From positions 1-43,897 of the forward strand of contig DXZR01000005.1 in NCBI GenBank assembly GCA_019419555.1: 43,897 nucleotides of DNA, in the 5' to 3' direction. The DNA comes from Collinsella sp. (lineage in GTDB: Bacteria > Actinomycetota > Coriobacteriia > Coriobacteriales > Coriobacteriaceae). Position 1 is the first letter of the stretch. The number at the start of each line of letters is the position of its first letter. Both the position numbers and the translations under genes were made by a program. Below are positions 15,288-23,558 of this stretch, piece by piece. Under the pieces are notes generated by a model. The model did not search any database. It was not told where the DNA came from and was given only the letters and a program-made list of their open reading frames with translations.

Positions 15288-18101
15288 TTACCCCGTGTTC
15301 TGCAGTCCTGCCGAGACGCCGGTCACAGTCGAAAGAATCAGGCTCATGTACTCGGCCTTCTTCTCCTCGGCCATCTCGTCCTGGTTCATACGCACCTCGC
15401 GAAGGGCGCGGACCTGGGCGATGGACAGGGCGTCGACGTAGGGGTTACGTACACGGACGGCGCAGCCGAGCACGCGACGGCGCTGCAGCGGCCACTCGTC
15501 ACCGACGATGGCAAGGACCCACTTACGCGTGAGCTGCATCTCGGTAAAGACCTTCTCGGACAGATCCTGGCGGTCGCCCAGGTGCAGATACATCTTGGCG
15601 ATGCGCTGGTCGGTCTTGGCGATCGACATCTCGATGTTGTCGATAAAGGTGCGGAAGAACGGCCACTCCTGGTAGGCAGCCTTGAGCTGGTCAAGATCGC
15701 CAAGCTGCTCGCAGGCGGTGCCCAGACCGTACCAAGCGGCCAGGTTAATGCGCGCCTGGCTCCAGCTGAAGATCCACGGGATGGTACGCAGGTCATCGAG
15801 CGACTTGGCGCCCAGACCGCGCTTGGCGGGACGCGAGCCGATCGGCAGCAGACCGACCTCGGTCAGCGGCGTCACGGTCGAGAACCACGGTGTAAAGTCC
15901 TCGGTGTTCAGCAGGTCCAGATAGCGTTCGTGGCTTGCAGTGTTGAGCTTCTCGGCCATATCCCAGAACTTCTGCGTGGTCTCGGTGTTGGTCTTCTCGA
16001 CACTCGGGGCCGACTGCAAAAGCGTTGCGGCGGCAACGGACTCAACATGGCGCTGAGCCAGCGTGCGGTTGCCGTAACGGGCAAAGATGACTTCGCCCTG
16101 CTCGGTGAGCTTAAAGAAGCAATTGACCGAACCCTTGGGCTGCGCCAGCACGGCCTTGTTGGCCGGGCCGCCGCCACGGCCCACGGCACCGCCGCGACCG
16201 TGCATGAGCACCAGGTCGATATCGTTCTTCTCTGCCCACTTGGCAATGCGCTCCTGCGCGGAGTGCAGCGCAAGCATGGCCGTGGTAGGACCGGCATCCT
16301 TGGAGGAGTCGGAATAGCCCAGCATGACCTCCATGCGGCGGTTGGTCTGGGCAAGGCGCTTTTGCACCACAGGCAGCGTAAGCATCTGGTCGAGCACGTC
16401 GACGCAGCCCTCGAGGTCCTCGAGCTGCTCGAACAGCGGGATCACGTCGAGCTCGGGGACATCCTCCTCGTGTGCAAAGGACAGGTGGGCAAGCTCAAAG
16501 ACGTCGGCCACATGCTGGGCGCTCTTGGTGAACGAGATGATGTAGCGGTGCGCCATCTTCTTGCCGTAGCGCTTTTGGATGGAGCCGATAGCGCGGAAGG
16601 TATCGATGACCTCGCGCGTCATGGGCTGCAGGTCGCCATGGATACCGTTCTCGTGGATATCCTTGAGGGCGCGGGCGTGCACCACGGAGTGCTGACGGAA
16701 CTCCATCTCGACCATGTGGAAGCCGAAGGACTCGACCTGCCAGATGATGGTTTGGACCGGGCCGTAGGCAGCACGGACGGCACCGCAGGCGGCCAGCGAA
16801 CGCTGGACGACGCGCAGGTCATCCAGGAACTCGTCGGCGCTGTGGTACATGGTGTCGGTGATACGACGGACGGTGGCGTTCAGGCGGTCGGCCATGACGA
16901 GCATGACGGCGCGATGCGGCTCGTGCTCGGAGATCAGCTCGGCGCGGGCCGTGTAACGAGGGCTCATCTCGACCTGATGGTTCCACAGGTTAATGAGCTC
17001 GGCCGACGGCTTGCTGTAGGTAGCCTCGAGCGTAAGGTTGCGGCCGATGTGGCGGCACTTGTCCTCGAGCTTGAGCACCATGTGCGTAAAGTACTTGGCG
17101 GCGACCTCACGGCTCACCTTGGCGGTGACGTTGGGGTTACCGTCGCGGTCGGAACCGATCCAGCTGCCGGGATGGAAGAACGCCGGGCACAGCGGCGGCA
17201 CAGTACCGGCCTTGTCGCCCAGCACCCAATCGTCAAAACGACGATAGATAACGGGGATAACGTCGAACAGCGTGTTATCGAAGATGTCGATGATGGTATC
17301 GGCTTCCTCGACCGGCGTGGGCTTCTTGAGCGCGATGGGGCTCGTGCGAACCAGGGCGTCAATCTCCTGCAGCATGTGGCGCTCGTTCTCCACCAGGTCA
17401 GAGCCGCCCAGACGCGGACGCTCCTCCAGCAGGTTGGAGATACGGCGAATCTTGCCCTCGACGGCCTTACGACGAGCCTCGGTGGGATGTGCGGTAAAGA
17501 CAGGGTGGAACTCAAGCTTGCCGAGCAGCTCGTTGGCACCCTCGACACCCATCTCGTTTACCAACTGGTGATAGGCGACGGTGAGTTCGTTAGCGGGATC
17601 GACCTCGGTATCGGTCGACGCACCGGCCTCGCGCTCGCGCAGCTGCGCCACACGGTAGTTCTCCTCCGACAGGTTTGCCAGATGGAAAAAGCTCGTAAAG
17701 GCGCGAACGATGACCTGCTGCTTATCGAGCGGCAGGCTGTCGATCAAATCGACGACCTCACGAAATGCCACGGCAGTGGGCTCGTCGGCGGTGGGCACGC
17801 CCTGCTCGTCGACGGCTTCGTCGGCAGCGCAGGTACCGGGGTTGCCGGCATTGACCACAATCTCGGCTGTCAAAATCTTGTCGAACAGGTCCGCGATCTC
17901 GGGATCATACTCGCTAAGCACACGGCGCTCCAGGCGCAAGAACAGCGCCAGATTGTCGCGCAGCTCCTCGGGGATCTCGATCTCGGCGAGACGCTCCCTG
18001 GACTCGGCATTCGAGCCGATTCGGTTAACGAGGCGGTTGACCACGGCAGCGACGCGCGCCGCGGCTTCGGGTACAGACTGGTTGCTTAGGTTCTCAGCCA
18101 C
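15288..18101 (-). CDS. ppc: Phosphoenolpyruvate carboxylase
   Basis: An enzyme of about 937 residues that forms oxaloacetate from PEP and bicarbonate, replenishing the C4 acid pool. Diagnostic motifs are VFTAHPTEARRK with the catalytic His (~205), GSWIGSDRDGNPNV, MLGYSDSSKDAG, MHGRGGAVGRGGGP (the glycine-rich loop), and the invariant C-terminal QNTG. Two starts are possible. ATG 18113 has its ribosome site only 1 nt away. GTG 18101 (MAENLSNQ) has GGGAGG at a better 4-nt spacing and is preferred. A consensus TATAAT promoter lies upstream with an inverted repeat over its -35. No neighbouring gene appears cotranscribed. Confidence 0.96.
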   Translation of the reverse strand: MAENLSNQSVPEAAARVAAVVNRLVNRIGSNAESRERLAEIEIPEELRDNLALFLRLERRVLSEYDPEIADLFDKILTAEIVVNAGNPGTCAADEAVDEQGVPTADEPTAVAFREVVDLIDSLPLDKQQVIVRAFTSFFHLANLSEENYRVAQLREREAGASTDTEVDPANELTVAYHQLVNEMGVEGANELLGKLEFHPVFTAHPTEARRKAVEGKIRRISNLLEERPRLGGSDLVENERHMLQEIDALVRTSPIALKKPTPVEEADTIIDIFDNTLFDVIPVIYRRFDDWVLGDKAGTVPPLCPAFFHPGSWIGSDRDGNPNVTAKVSREVAAKYFTHMVLKLEDKCRHIGRNLTLEATYSKPSAELINLWNHQVEMSPRYTARAELISEHEPHRAVMLVMADRLNATVRRITDTMYHSADEFLDDLRVVQRSLAACGAVRAAYGPVQTIIWQVESFGFHMVEMEFRQHSVVHARALKDIHENGIHGDLQPMTREVIDTFRAIGSIQKRYGKKMAHRYIISFTKSAQHVADVFELAHLSFAHEEDVPELDVIPLFEQLEDLEGCVDVLDQMLTLPVVQKRLAQTNRRMEVMLGYSDSSKDAGPTTAMLALHSAQERIAKWAEKNDIDLVLMHGRGGAVGRGGGPANKAVLAQPKGSVNCFFKLTEQGEVIFARYGNRTLAQRHVESVAAATLLQSAPSVEKTNTETTQKFWDMAEKLNTASHERYLDLLNTEDFTPWFSTVTPLTEVGLLPIGSRPAKRGLGAKSLDDLRTIPWIFSWSQARINLAAWYGLGTACEQLGDLDQLKAAYQEWPFFRTFIDNIEMSIAKTDQRIAKMYLHLGDRQDLSEKVFTEMQLTRKWVLAIVGDEWPLQRRRVLGCAVRVRNPYVDALSIAQVRALREVRMNQDEMAEEKKAEYMSLILSTVTGVSAGLQNTG

Positions 18102-18145
18102 GTTTCCTCCCATTCCTCCTTCTATGCACGTAACATGCGGTATTC

Positions 18146-18173
18146 ATTATAGGCGCTTGAGAAATACTTTCGA
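18146..18173 (-). promoter_or_regulatory. ppc: ppc promoter
   Basis: Perfect -10 TATAAT (18151-18146 on minus) with -35 TCGAAA (18173-18168), spacer 16 bp. It is placed about 45 bp before the coding start. Confidence 0.7.
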
Positions 18174-18247
18174 CACTGATTGCGCTTTACCACACAAAAG
18201 TATTTTCTGCATTGCAAAGGTTTTTGCCCTAAATGGTCGTATTTCTC
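18162..18247. promoter_or_regulatory. Repeated half-sites at the ppc promoter
   Basis: AAATACTTT (18162-18170) is repeated inverted as AAAGTATTT (18197-18205). The longer GAGAAATAC (18160-18168) recurs inverted as GTATTTCTC (18239-18247). The first half-site overlaps the -35 box, so a dimeric regulator could bind and loop here. The regulator is unknown. Confidence 0.5.
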
Positions 18248-18263
18248 GGTGGGCGGCATACGT

Positions 18264-18301
18264 AAACGGGGGCATTCCGCATAAAAGCGAAACACCCCCG
18301 T
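18264..18301 (-). terminator. Probable terminator of hisS
   Basis: Arms ACGGGGG (18266-18272) and CCCCCGT (18295-18301), with an inner pairing of TTTCGC and GCGGAA, are followed on minus by TTTACG. It lies 58 nt beyond the hisS stop. The T-tract is short. Confidence 0.55.
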
Positions 18302-18358
18302 AACAATCGCTCTCCATGAGCAGGGCACGTTAGCAGGCCCGAAGCTCAAAAAGATGCG

Positions 18359-19672
18359 CTACAGGCGCTCGCGAACCGCCTCGACGACGTTGTCCAGATC
18401 GACCAGTACCTCGTCGTGGCTCTGCATGTCGCGCACCTTGACCTTGCCGGCGGCAAGCTCGTCGCCACCCAGGACTAGGATGAGCTTAGCGCCCACCTTG
18501 TCGGCCTGCTTAAACTGGGCCTTAAGGGAACGGCCCTGATAGTCGGCCTCGGTCACGATACCTGCGGCGCGAAGCTCCTGCGTAATGGCAAAGACGTTCT
18601 GGCGCAGCTCCTTGCCGGCATTGGCGACGTAGACGCACGGGACCTCCTCGGCACCCAGGTCGCTGCCAAAGGCCTGCAAGGCCAGCAGGGCGCGTTCAAA
18701 ACCGACAGCGAAGCCGACGCCTGCCGTGGGCTTGCCACCCTCGAGCTCGACCAGGCCGTCATAACGACCGCCGCCACCGATGGAGCCGACACCGGCGCCG
18801 GGAGCCTCGACCTCAAAGACAGTACGGGTGTAGTAGTCCAGGCCGCGCACCAAGGTGGGATCCTCGACATACTCGATACCCGCCGCATCCAAATAGCGCT
18901 TGACCTGCTCGTAGTGCTCACGGCACTCGTCGCACAGGTTGTCGCCCATCAGCGGGGCGTCGGCCATGATCTCGCGGCAGTGGTCGTTCTTGCAGTCGAA
19001 GGCGCGCAGCGGGTTGAGCTCGGCGCGCTCGCGGCACTCATCGCACATCTCGTCGGCGTGATCGAGGATAAACTGCTTGACCTGCTCGCGGTAAGCCGGA
19101 CGGCACTGCGCATCGCCCATCGAGTTAATAAGCAGGCGAAGCTTGGAAAGGTCGAAGCCCAGGCGCTTGTAGAACTCCATGAGCATGATGATGCACTCGG
19201 CGTCTGCCGCCGGATCGGGAGCGCCGAGCCACTCGATGCCCACCTGATGGAACTGGCGCAGGCGGCCCTTCTGGGGACGCTCGCCGCGGAACATGGCCTC
19301 GGCGTAGTAGGCCTTAAACGGCGTGGAGCCCTGGGGCACCAGGTTGTTCTCCACGACGGCGCGCACCACACCGGCTGTGCCCTCGGGACGAAGGGCCAGG
19401 CGCTGCTTGGGCTTGAGCTTGGTATCGGTGCCCTCGGTAAAGACGCGCTCCAGGTTGGCGCCGCTAAACACGCGGAACATCTCCTTGCGCACGACGTCGG
19501 TCGACTGGCCGATGCCGTGGACAAAGACGTCCACCTGCTCGATCGCGGGCGTCTCGATGGGTTTAAAACCAAACGGCTCGAACACGCCGGCAGCGATCTG
19601 CTGCATCTTTTGCCAAGCGCGCATCTCGGCGCCGATAAGGTCGCGGGTTCCCTCCGCCTTCTGTGCCTGCAT
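18359..19672 (-). CDS. hisS: Histidyl-tRNA synthetase
   Basis: A class II synthetase of about 437 residues that charges tRNA-His. The N-terminus AQKAEGTRDLIG is the usual HisRS opening. Motif 2 is AMFRGERPQKGRLRQFHQVGIE (~125-145), the HisA motif is LVRGLDYYTRTVFE, and motif 3 is GFAVGFERALLAL. The C-terminal anticodon-binding domain follows. Cysteine pairs CDEC, CKNDHC and CDEC in the insertion region may bind zinc, as in some bacterial HisRS. An upstream TTG at 19678 is in frame, but ATG 19672 has AAAGG 9 nt before it. It stands alone, unlike species where hisS and aspS are adjacent. Confidence 0.96.
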   Translation of the reverse strand: MQAQKAEGTRDLIGAEMRAWQKMQQIAAGVFEPFGFKPIETPAIEQVDVFVHGIGQSTDVVRKEMFRVFSGANLERVFTEGTDTKLKPKQRLALRPEGTAGVVRAVVENNLVPQGSTPFKAYYAEAMFRGERPQKGRLRQFHQVGIEWLGAPDPAADAECIIMLMEFYKRLGFDLSKLRLLINSMGDAQCRPAYREQVKQFILDHADEMCDECRERAELNPLRAFDCKNDHCREIMADAPLMGDNLCDECREHYEQVKRYLDAAGIEYVEDPTLVRGLDYYTRTVFEVEAPGAGVGSIGGGGRYDGLVELEGGKPTAGVGFAVGFERALLALQAFGSDLGAEEVPCVYVANAGKELRQNVFAITQELRAAGIVTEADYQGRSLKAQFKQADKVGAKLILVLGGDELAAGKVKVRDMQSHDEVLVDLDNVVEAVRERL

Positions 19673-19740
19673 GGGCAAACACCTTTCTTTTGTATCGCGT
19701 CATAGGTAGTGGACATTATACGGCACAAAGCAGCAACGCG

Positions 19741-19942
19741 GCGGCGTGTCTGACCGAACGAGGGTATGGGGACTCGTTCGGCCAGACCCGCCGCCGCGGT
19801 TTGTGATCCCTTTTCCTCCGTCCCCTTCGGATTACGTGATCCCTTGGGGACGGAGGAAAAGAGCTCATTTCGTAGACCCGTGGCTGCCCTGGAAACCGAA
19901 TGACAGTACGGGCATCCATTCGGCTTCCAGGGCAGCCACGGG
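19741..19942. repeat. Cluster of three long inverted repeats
   Basis: Three consecutive hairpins fill the gap between hisS and the transporter pseudogene. H1 pairs 19748-19762 with 19773-19787 (14 of 15). H2 pairs 19811-19825 with 19846-19860 (15 of 15) and contains GGGGACGGAGG, with the direct repeat GTGATCCCTT at 19803 and 19836. H3 pairs 19877-19902 with 19917-19942 (25 of 26). No T-tract follows. They resemble REP-type palindromes rather than ordinary terminators. Confidence 0.85.
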
Positions 19943-19975
19943 CAGAACAGGCAAACAGGAATAGGCGGCGACCCG

Positions 19976-20820
19976 CTACTCCCCCGCCACGCTTGCGCGC
20001 AGCTTGGCGGCGATGGGCTCGGATGCCAGCAGGAACACGAGCATGACCACGGAGCACGCCAGGCACACAATCCAGGTGCTCGCAAAGGAGCCCGTGGCAT
20101 CGAACAGCACGCCCGAGACAATGGCGCCCACGGTGCCGCCGACCATCTCGAGCGAGGTAATGGTGCCCGTGACCTTACCCAGGTCGGCCATGCCAAACTG
20201 CTTGGACGCGGCGATGGTAGGCGTGATGGTGCCCATGCACGTTCCAACACCAAAGCTCACAGCGGCGACAATAGGACCGAGGTCCGTCGTCGGGAAACAC
20301 AGCGCCACGCAGGCGATAATGCACGCAACGGAGCCAAGGATATTGCCAAAGCGCAGGCCAAAGCGGTCATAGATCGCACCGAGCGAAATCTTGGCAATAA
20401 CGACGGTGACCATGTAGGCCGAAAGTACGGTACCCGCCCACATGGGATCGTGGCCGCCCGTGACAATCTTGGCACCGTTGACGGTAACACTCGTCATGTT
20501 GGTAACCTGGTTGGGCAGGATGGCGCCATTGACCAAGCCCATAAAGAGGAAGGCGACGACAAGCAGCCAAAATGCCGGGCTCTTCTTGATACGAGACCAG
20601 CCGACGCTAACCTCGGACGCCGTGTGCTCGTCCTTGTCGCCAGCCGTCGAGACGGACGGATCGCCCGGGTTCTCGCCGAGCGGCTTCAGGCCGATCTCGG
20701 AAGGCTTGGTGCGGAAGGAATAGTCATGCAGTTAACGAAAATCGTGTAGCACGTGGCCATGATCACAAAGCTGGAGGCCACCACGAGCCAGCCGGGGAAG
20801 AACTTACGTTGCTGGGACAT
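19976..20820 (-). pseudogene. MFS transporter of the oxalate/formate antiporter type, internally deleted and frameshifted
   Basis: ATG 20820, with AAGGAG upstream, opens a normal first membrane helix (MSQQRKFFPGWLVVASSFVI). This runs about 31 residues to FVNC, then reads out of frame into a stop near 20700. From about 20715 the -1/+1 frame resumes with DYSFRTKPSEIGLKPLGEN, the central loop typical of this family. The C-terminal six helices then follow intact to the stop at 19976. Roughly 160 residues (helices 2 to 6) are missing, so a functional transporter is unlikely. The start lies 3 nt after the amidohydrolase stop, so the pair was an operon, perhaps importing the amidohydrolase substrate. 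Confidence 0.85.
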
Positions 20821-20823
20821 GGA

Positions 20824-22125
20824 TTACTCCTTGTGGTCCGCAATGTATCCGAGAGCGACGGCGGCATAAGCCGCGGCGCCAAGGGGAAGCTCGGTATCGC
20901 TAAAGCGTGCCTTGGGATGATGCTGAGCAAAGTGCTCGTCCGTATCAGTCACGGCAGCGCCCACGGTAAAGTACGCACTCGGGATCTCGCTCGAGATCAA
21001 CGCGAAGTCCTCGCTCGCCATGGCGTGGAACAGCGGCAGGAAGGCAGCCTTGGGCAGCACCGCGCCCACGTAGCCAAGCGACGCCTGGGTCATATCGCTG
21101 TCGAGCACGAGCGGCGGAACGTCCGAAAGCGTCTCGATGGCTGCCGGCGTACGATATGTTGCGGCAACGCCGTTGACGACCTCCGCGATACGCTCCTTGA
21201 GATGAGTCATGAGCTCGACATCGAAGCCGCGCAGCGTTCCCTCGAGCACACAGGTGTCGGGGATGACGTTGGCCGCCAAGCCGCCAGCGAACTTACCAAC
21301 GGTAAGTGCGACTTCCTTGGCCGCTGGCACCTCGCGGGAGATAAGCTCCTGGAGCGCCAGGTGCACATGGACGCCGGCCGTGATGGGGTCGATGCAGATC
21401 TCGGGGCTCGAGCCATGGCCGCCCTTGCCCTGCAGCGTGATGCGGAAACCGTACACGCCCGAAAGCGCCGGGCTCCCATAGAGCACCAGGCCGAGCGGCG
21501 ATTGGCTGTTGACGTGCATGGCAAAGGCAGCCTGGGGGCGCGGGTTCTGCAGCAAGCCATCGGCGATGGCAGCGCGGGCTCCCTCAAAGGTCTCCTCACC
21601 CGGCTGGAACAGCAGTTTGACGGTGGCATTGGCGTCGACAAGCTCGGCCTCGCGGGCCTTGAGCAAACGGGCCGCGCCGAGCAGCGCCGTCGCATGCATA
21701 TCGTGACCACAAGCGTGCATGCACCCGTTGGTGGAAGCGAAAGGCTCGCCCGATTCCTCGACAACGGGCAGGGCATCCATGTCGCCGCGAAGCATGATAA
21801 CCGTACCGGTTTGCTCGTCCGCGCACGTACCATTGCCCTGAGCAGCCGCGGCCGCACCGGCACCGATCAGGCCAACAACACAGGAGCCGTCGACAAGCGT
21901 GGTATGGGGAATGTCCATCTCGTCCAGACGTGCCTGGATATAGGCAGACGTCTGCGGAAGATTGTTACCGAGCTCGGGCGTCTGATGGAGATCGTGGCGC
22001 CATGCGGCAAGCTCACCGGCAAATGCCTGGGCTTCTTTGACCAGACCATCGCCGATAGCGGTCTGCGCCGCTGCGGTAGCCTGAGGCGCTGGTTGCGGTT
22101 GAAGATCGGACAGAGCTGATGCCAT
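20824..22125 (-). CDS. M20-family amidohydrolase (N-acyl-amino-acid/hippurate hydrolase type)
   Basis: A 433-residue M20D metallo-amidohydrolase. The N-terminal WRHDLHQTPELG motif, LRGDMDALPV, the metal-binding CMHACGHDMHATALLGAA, the glutamate motif LFQPGEE, and the lid-domain GKGGHGSSPE are all present, with SEDFA near the C-terminus supplying a late ligand. Such enzymes release amino acids from N-acyl, N-aminoacyl or auxin-like conjugates, and the substrate is not predictable. The frame extends upstream to about 22596, but ATG 22125 has GGAGG 8 nt before it and gives the family length. A 7-bp dyad at 22156-22177 lies in the leader. The downstream transporter partner is broken. Confidence 0.92.
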   Translation of the reverse strand: MASALSDLQPQPAPQATAAAQTAIGDGLVKEAQAFAGELAAWRHDLHQTPELGNNLPQTSAYIQARLDEMDIPHTTLVDGSCVVGLIGAGAAAAAQGNGTCADEQTGTVIMLRGDMDALPVVEESGEPFASTNGCMHACGHDMHATALLGAARLLKAREAELVDANATVKLLFQPGEETFEGARAAIADGLLQNPRPQAAFAMHVNSQSPLGLVLYGSPALSGVYGFRITLQGKGGHGSSPEICIDPITAGVHVHLALQELISREVPAAKEVALTVGKFAGGLAANVIPDTCVLEGTLRGFDVELMTHLKERIAEVVNGVAATYRTPAAIETLSDVPPLVLDSDMTQASLGYVGAVLPKAAFLPLFHAMASEDFALISSEIPSAYFTVGAAVTDTDEHFAQHHPKARFSDTELPLGAAAYAAVALGYIADHKE

Positions 22126-22155
22126 AGATGCCCTCCAGTAACGTTTTTGCAGCAC

Positions 22156-22177
22156 GCACTTTGACAGCGTAAAGTGC
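22156..22177. promoter_or_regulatory. Dyad upstream of the amidohydrolase gene
   Basis: GCACTTT (22156-22162) and AAAGTGC (22171-22177) form a 7-bp inverted repeat with 8-bp spacing, 30 bp before the start codon. It is operator-like; no regulator is assigned. Confidence 0.4.
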
Positions 22178-22203
22178 AAGGTACAACTGTAAGGGCATGA
22201 CAT

Positions 22204-22229
22204 AAAAAATGCCGCCCCGGGAGGGCGGC
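22204..22229 (-). terminator. Intrinsic terminator of the EamA transporter gene
   Basis: A 7-bp GC stem (GCCGCCC 22211-22217, GGGCGGC 22223-22229) with a 5-nt loop is followed on minus by ATTTTTT. It lies 12 nt after the stop codon. Confidence 0.9.
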
Positions 22230-22241
22230 GCAACAAGTTGT

Positions 22242-23225
22242 TTACAAATGCGGGTGTGATTTTCGGCGCAAGAAATCGAAATGCGTCTCGCTCAAGATAA
22301 TCGACAAAAAGATGAGCGCAAAGCCGGAAAGCAGGCGCGAGGTGAGCGCCTCCCCCATCAACAACACCGAGAACAGCACACCCGAGGGCGACTCCATCGA
22401 AAGAAGCAGCGAGCCCGTCGAGGCCGGGACGTGCGCCAGACCGACGTTTTGGACGAGCAGTGCCACGCACGTGCAGCCCACCGAGAGGAAGACCATCACG
22501 CCGATAAAACTCGGCGTCCACACGGACAGAGGCGCCTGAGTCTCGAATAGTAGCGACGTGATTAAGCTCAAAACGCCATTGCCCACAAACATCCAAAACG
22601 TGATGACGTTGATATCCATCTTGCGGCCATACTTGGCGGTCACCGCCATCTGGATAGCAAAGAAGACCGCGCCGCCCAGCGTGATGGCATCTCCAGCATT
22701 GAACTCGACGCTATCGAGTGCCACCAGGCCAATGCCCGCCAGGCACAGCAATGCAGCGCCCAAGTTGTAACGGGTAAGCCTTTCTCCGCTCAGGACATAG
22801 CTCGCAAACGGCACGAGGATGCAATAGGTACCCGTCAAAAACGCGCTCTTGCCCGCCGTGGTCTGTGCCAGGCCAATCGTCTGCAAACCGTACGCGCCCC
22901 ACATAAGTGCGCCCATACCAAGCCCGACGATAAGGTTGCGAACATTAAAGTGTGCGATGATGCGTTTGCGGAAGATGGCGAACATAACCAGCGAAGCCGG
23001 GAGAAAGCGAACGTAGACCAGCTCGAACACCGGAATGGTGTCGAGTGCGTCCTTCATAGTGGTAAAGGAGTAGCCCCAGATAATCGCCACCGAAAGCAGT
23101 AGAACTTTCCAGAACAACGGCGAGCGTGCGCCGGCACCCCGGGGAATACCACCCGCGCCCAAATCCTCACGGGCTACAGGGCTATCGGGCATGTTTTCGA
23201 TTTCGTTGGCAGCGTATTGGGCCAT
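22242..23225 (-). CDS. EamA/DMT-superfamily transporter
   Basis: A 327-residue membrane protein with about ten hydrophobic spans in two EamA repeats, preceded by a ~35-residue hydrophilic N-terminus. Readable features are IIWGYSFTTMKDAL in span 1, ARFxP-like YVRFLPASLVMF in span 2, and AFLTGTYCILVPFASYVLSGERL between the repeats. In the second repeat, SMESPSGVLFSVLLMGEAL matches the conserved E..P......E pattern. Such proteins export metabolites or amino acids; the substrate is not evident. It is flanked by terminators on both sides and is probably its own transcript. The start ATG 23225 is the first in frame, and its ribosome site GCGAGGATG is modest. Confidence 0.9.
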   Translation of the reverse strand: MAQYAANEIENMPDSPVAREDLGAGGIPRGAGARSPLFWKVLLLSVAIIWGYSFTTMKDALDTIPVFELVYVRFLPASLVMFAIFRKRIIAHFNVRNLIVGLGMGALMWGAYGLQTIGLAQTTAGKSAFLTGTYCILVPFASYVLSGERLTRYNLGAALLCLAGIGLVALDSVEFNAGDAITLGGAVFFAIQMAVTAKYGRKMDINVITFWMFVGNGVLSLITSLLFETQAPLSVWTPSFIGVMVFLSVGCTCVALLVQNVGLAHVPASTGSLLLSMESPSGVLFSVLLMGEALTSRLLSGFALIFLSIILSETHFDFLRRKSHPHL

Positions 23226-23292
23226 GGAACATCCTCGCGCTCAATCTGGGCGTGGTGTCCGCACGCGCGTGACCGCATGCCGCCTCATGGTC

Positions 23293-23328
23293 AAATAAAA
23301 ACGGGCGCACCGGACCCCCGGTACGCCC
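23293..23328 (-). terminator. Intrinsic terminator after the YhgE/Pip operon
   Basis: Arms 23303-23313 and 23318-23328 pair over 11 positions with one mismatch. They are followed on minus by GTTTTTATTT. It closes the transcript that carries the family-2 element copy A. Confidence 0.88.
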
Positions 23329-23393
23329 CGCTACTGTAGCAACAACCAAGTAACCCACGCAATTCACTACGCTAAAGCGTCGGTACAGAAAAC

Positions 23394-23558
23394 CTCGATG
23401 TTCCGGCAACGTCAGCGAAAACGCCCCTAAGCGAGCAAGGTGACGTGAAATGGAAGGGCGCTGACCTTCTGGTCGCGCCCTTGAAATTGAACGTCAGATT
23501 GCCGCTTAGGGACGTTTGCAGCGTCGAGCCGTTACGCGGTTTGGTAAAACCGCGTAAC
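23394..23558. repeat. Family-2 structured element, copy A
   Basis: Nested pairings: CTCGA/TCGAG (23394-23398 with 23524-23528), a 13-bp helix (23421-23433 with 23503-23515, one mismatch), a bulged A (23434), GCAA/TTGC (23435-23438 with 23499-23502), TGACGT/ACGTCA (23441-23446 with 23491-23496), and AAGGGCGC/GCGCCCTT (23454-23461 with 23475-23482). The tip is GACCTTCTGGTC (23463-23474). A 12-bp hairpin (23531-23542 with 23547-23558) adjoins and touches the stop codon of the YhgE-type gene. Copy B shares the plan and loops but not the helix sequences. Confidence 0.85.

Noticed and set aside
15582..18089. 835-codon plus-strand open frame
   Set aside because: Antisense to ppc, with shadow composition and no homologue pattern.
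20809..22119. 436-codon plus-strand open frame
   Set aside because: Antisense to the amidohydrolase, which has full M20 motifs.
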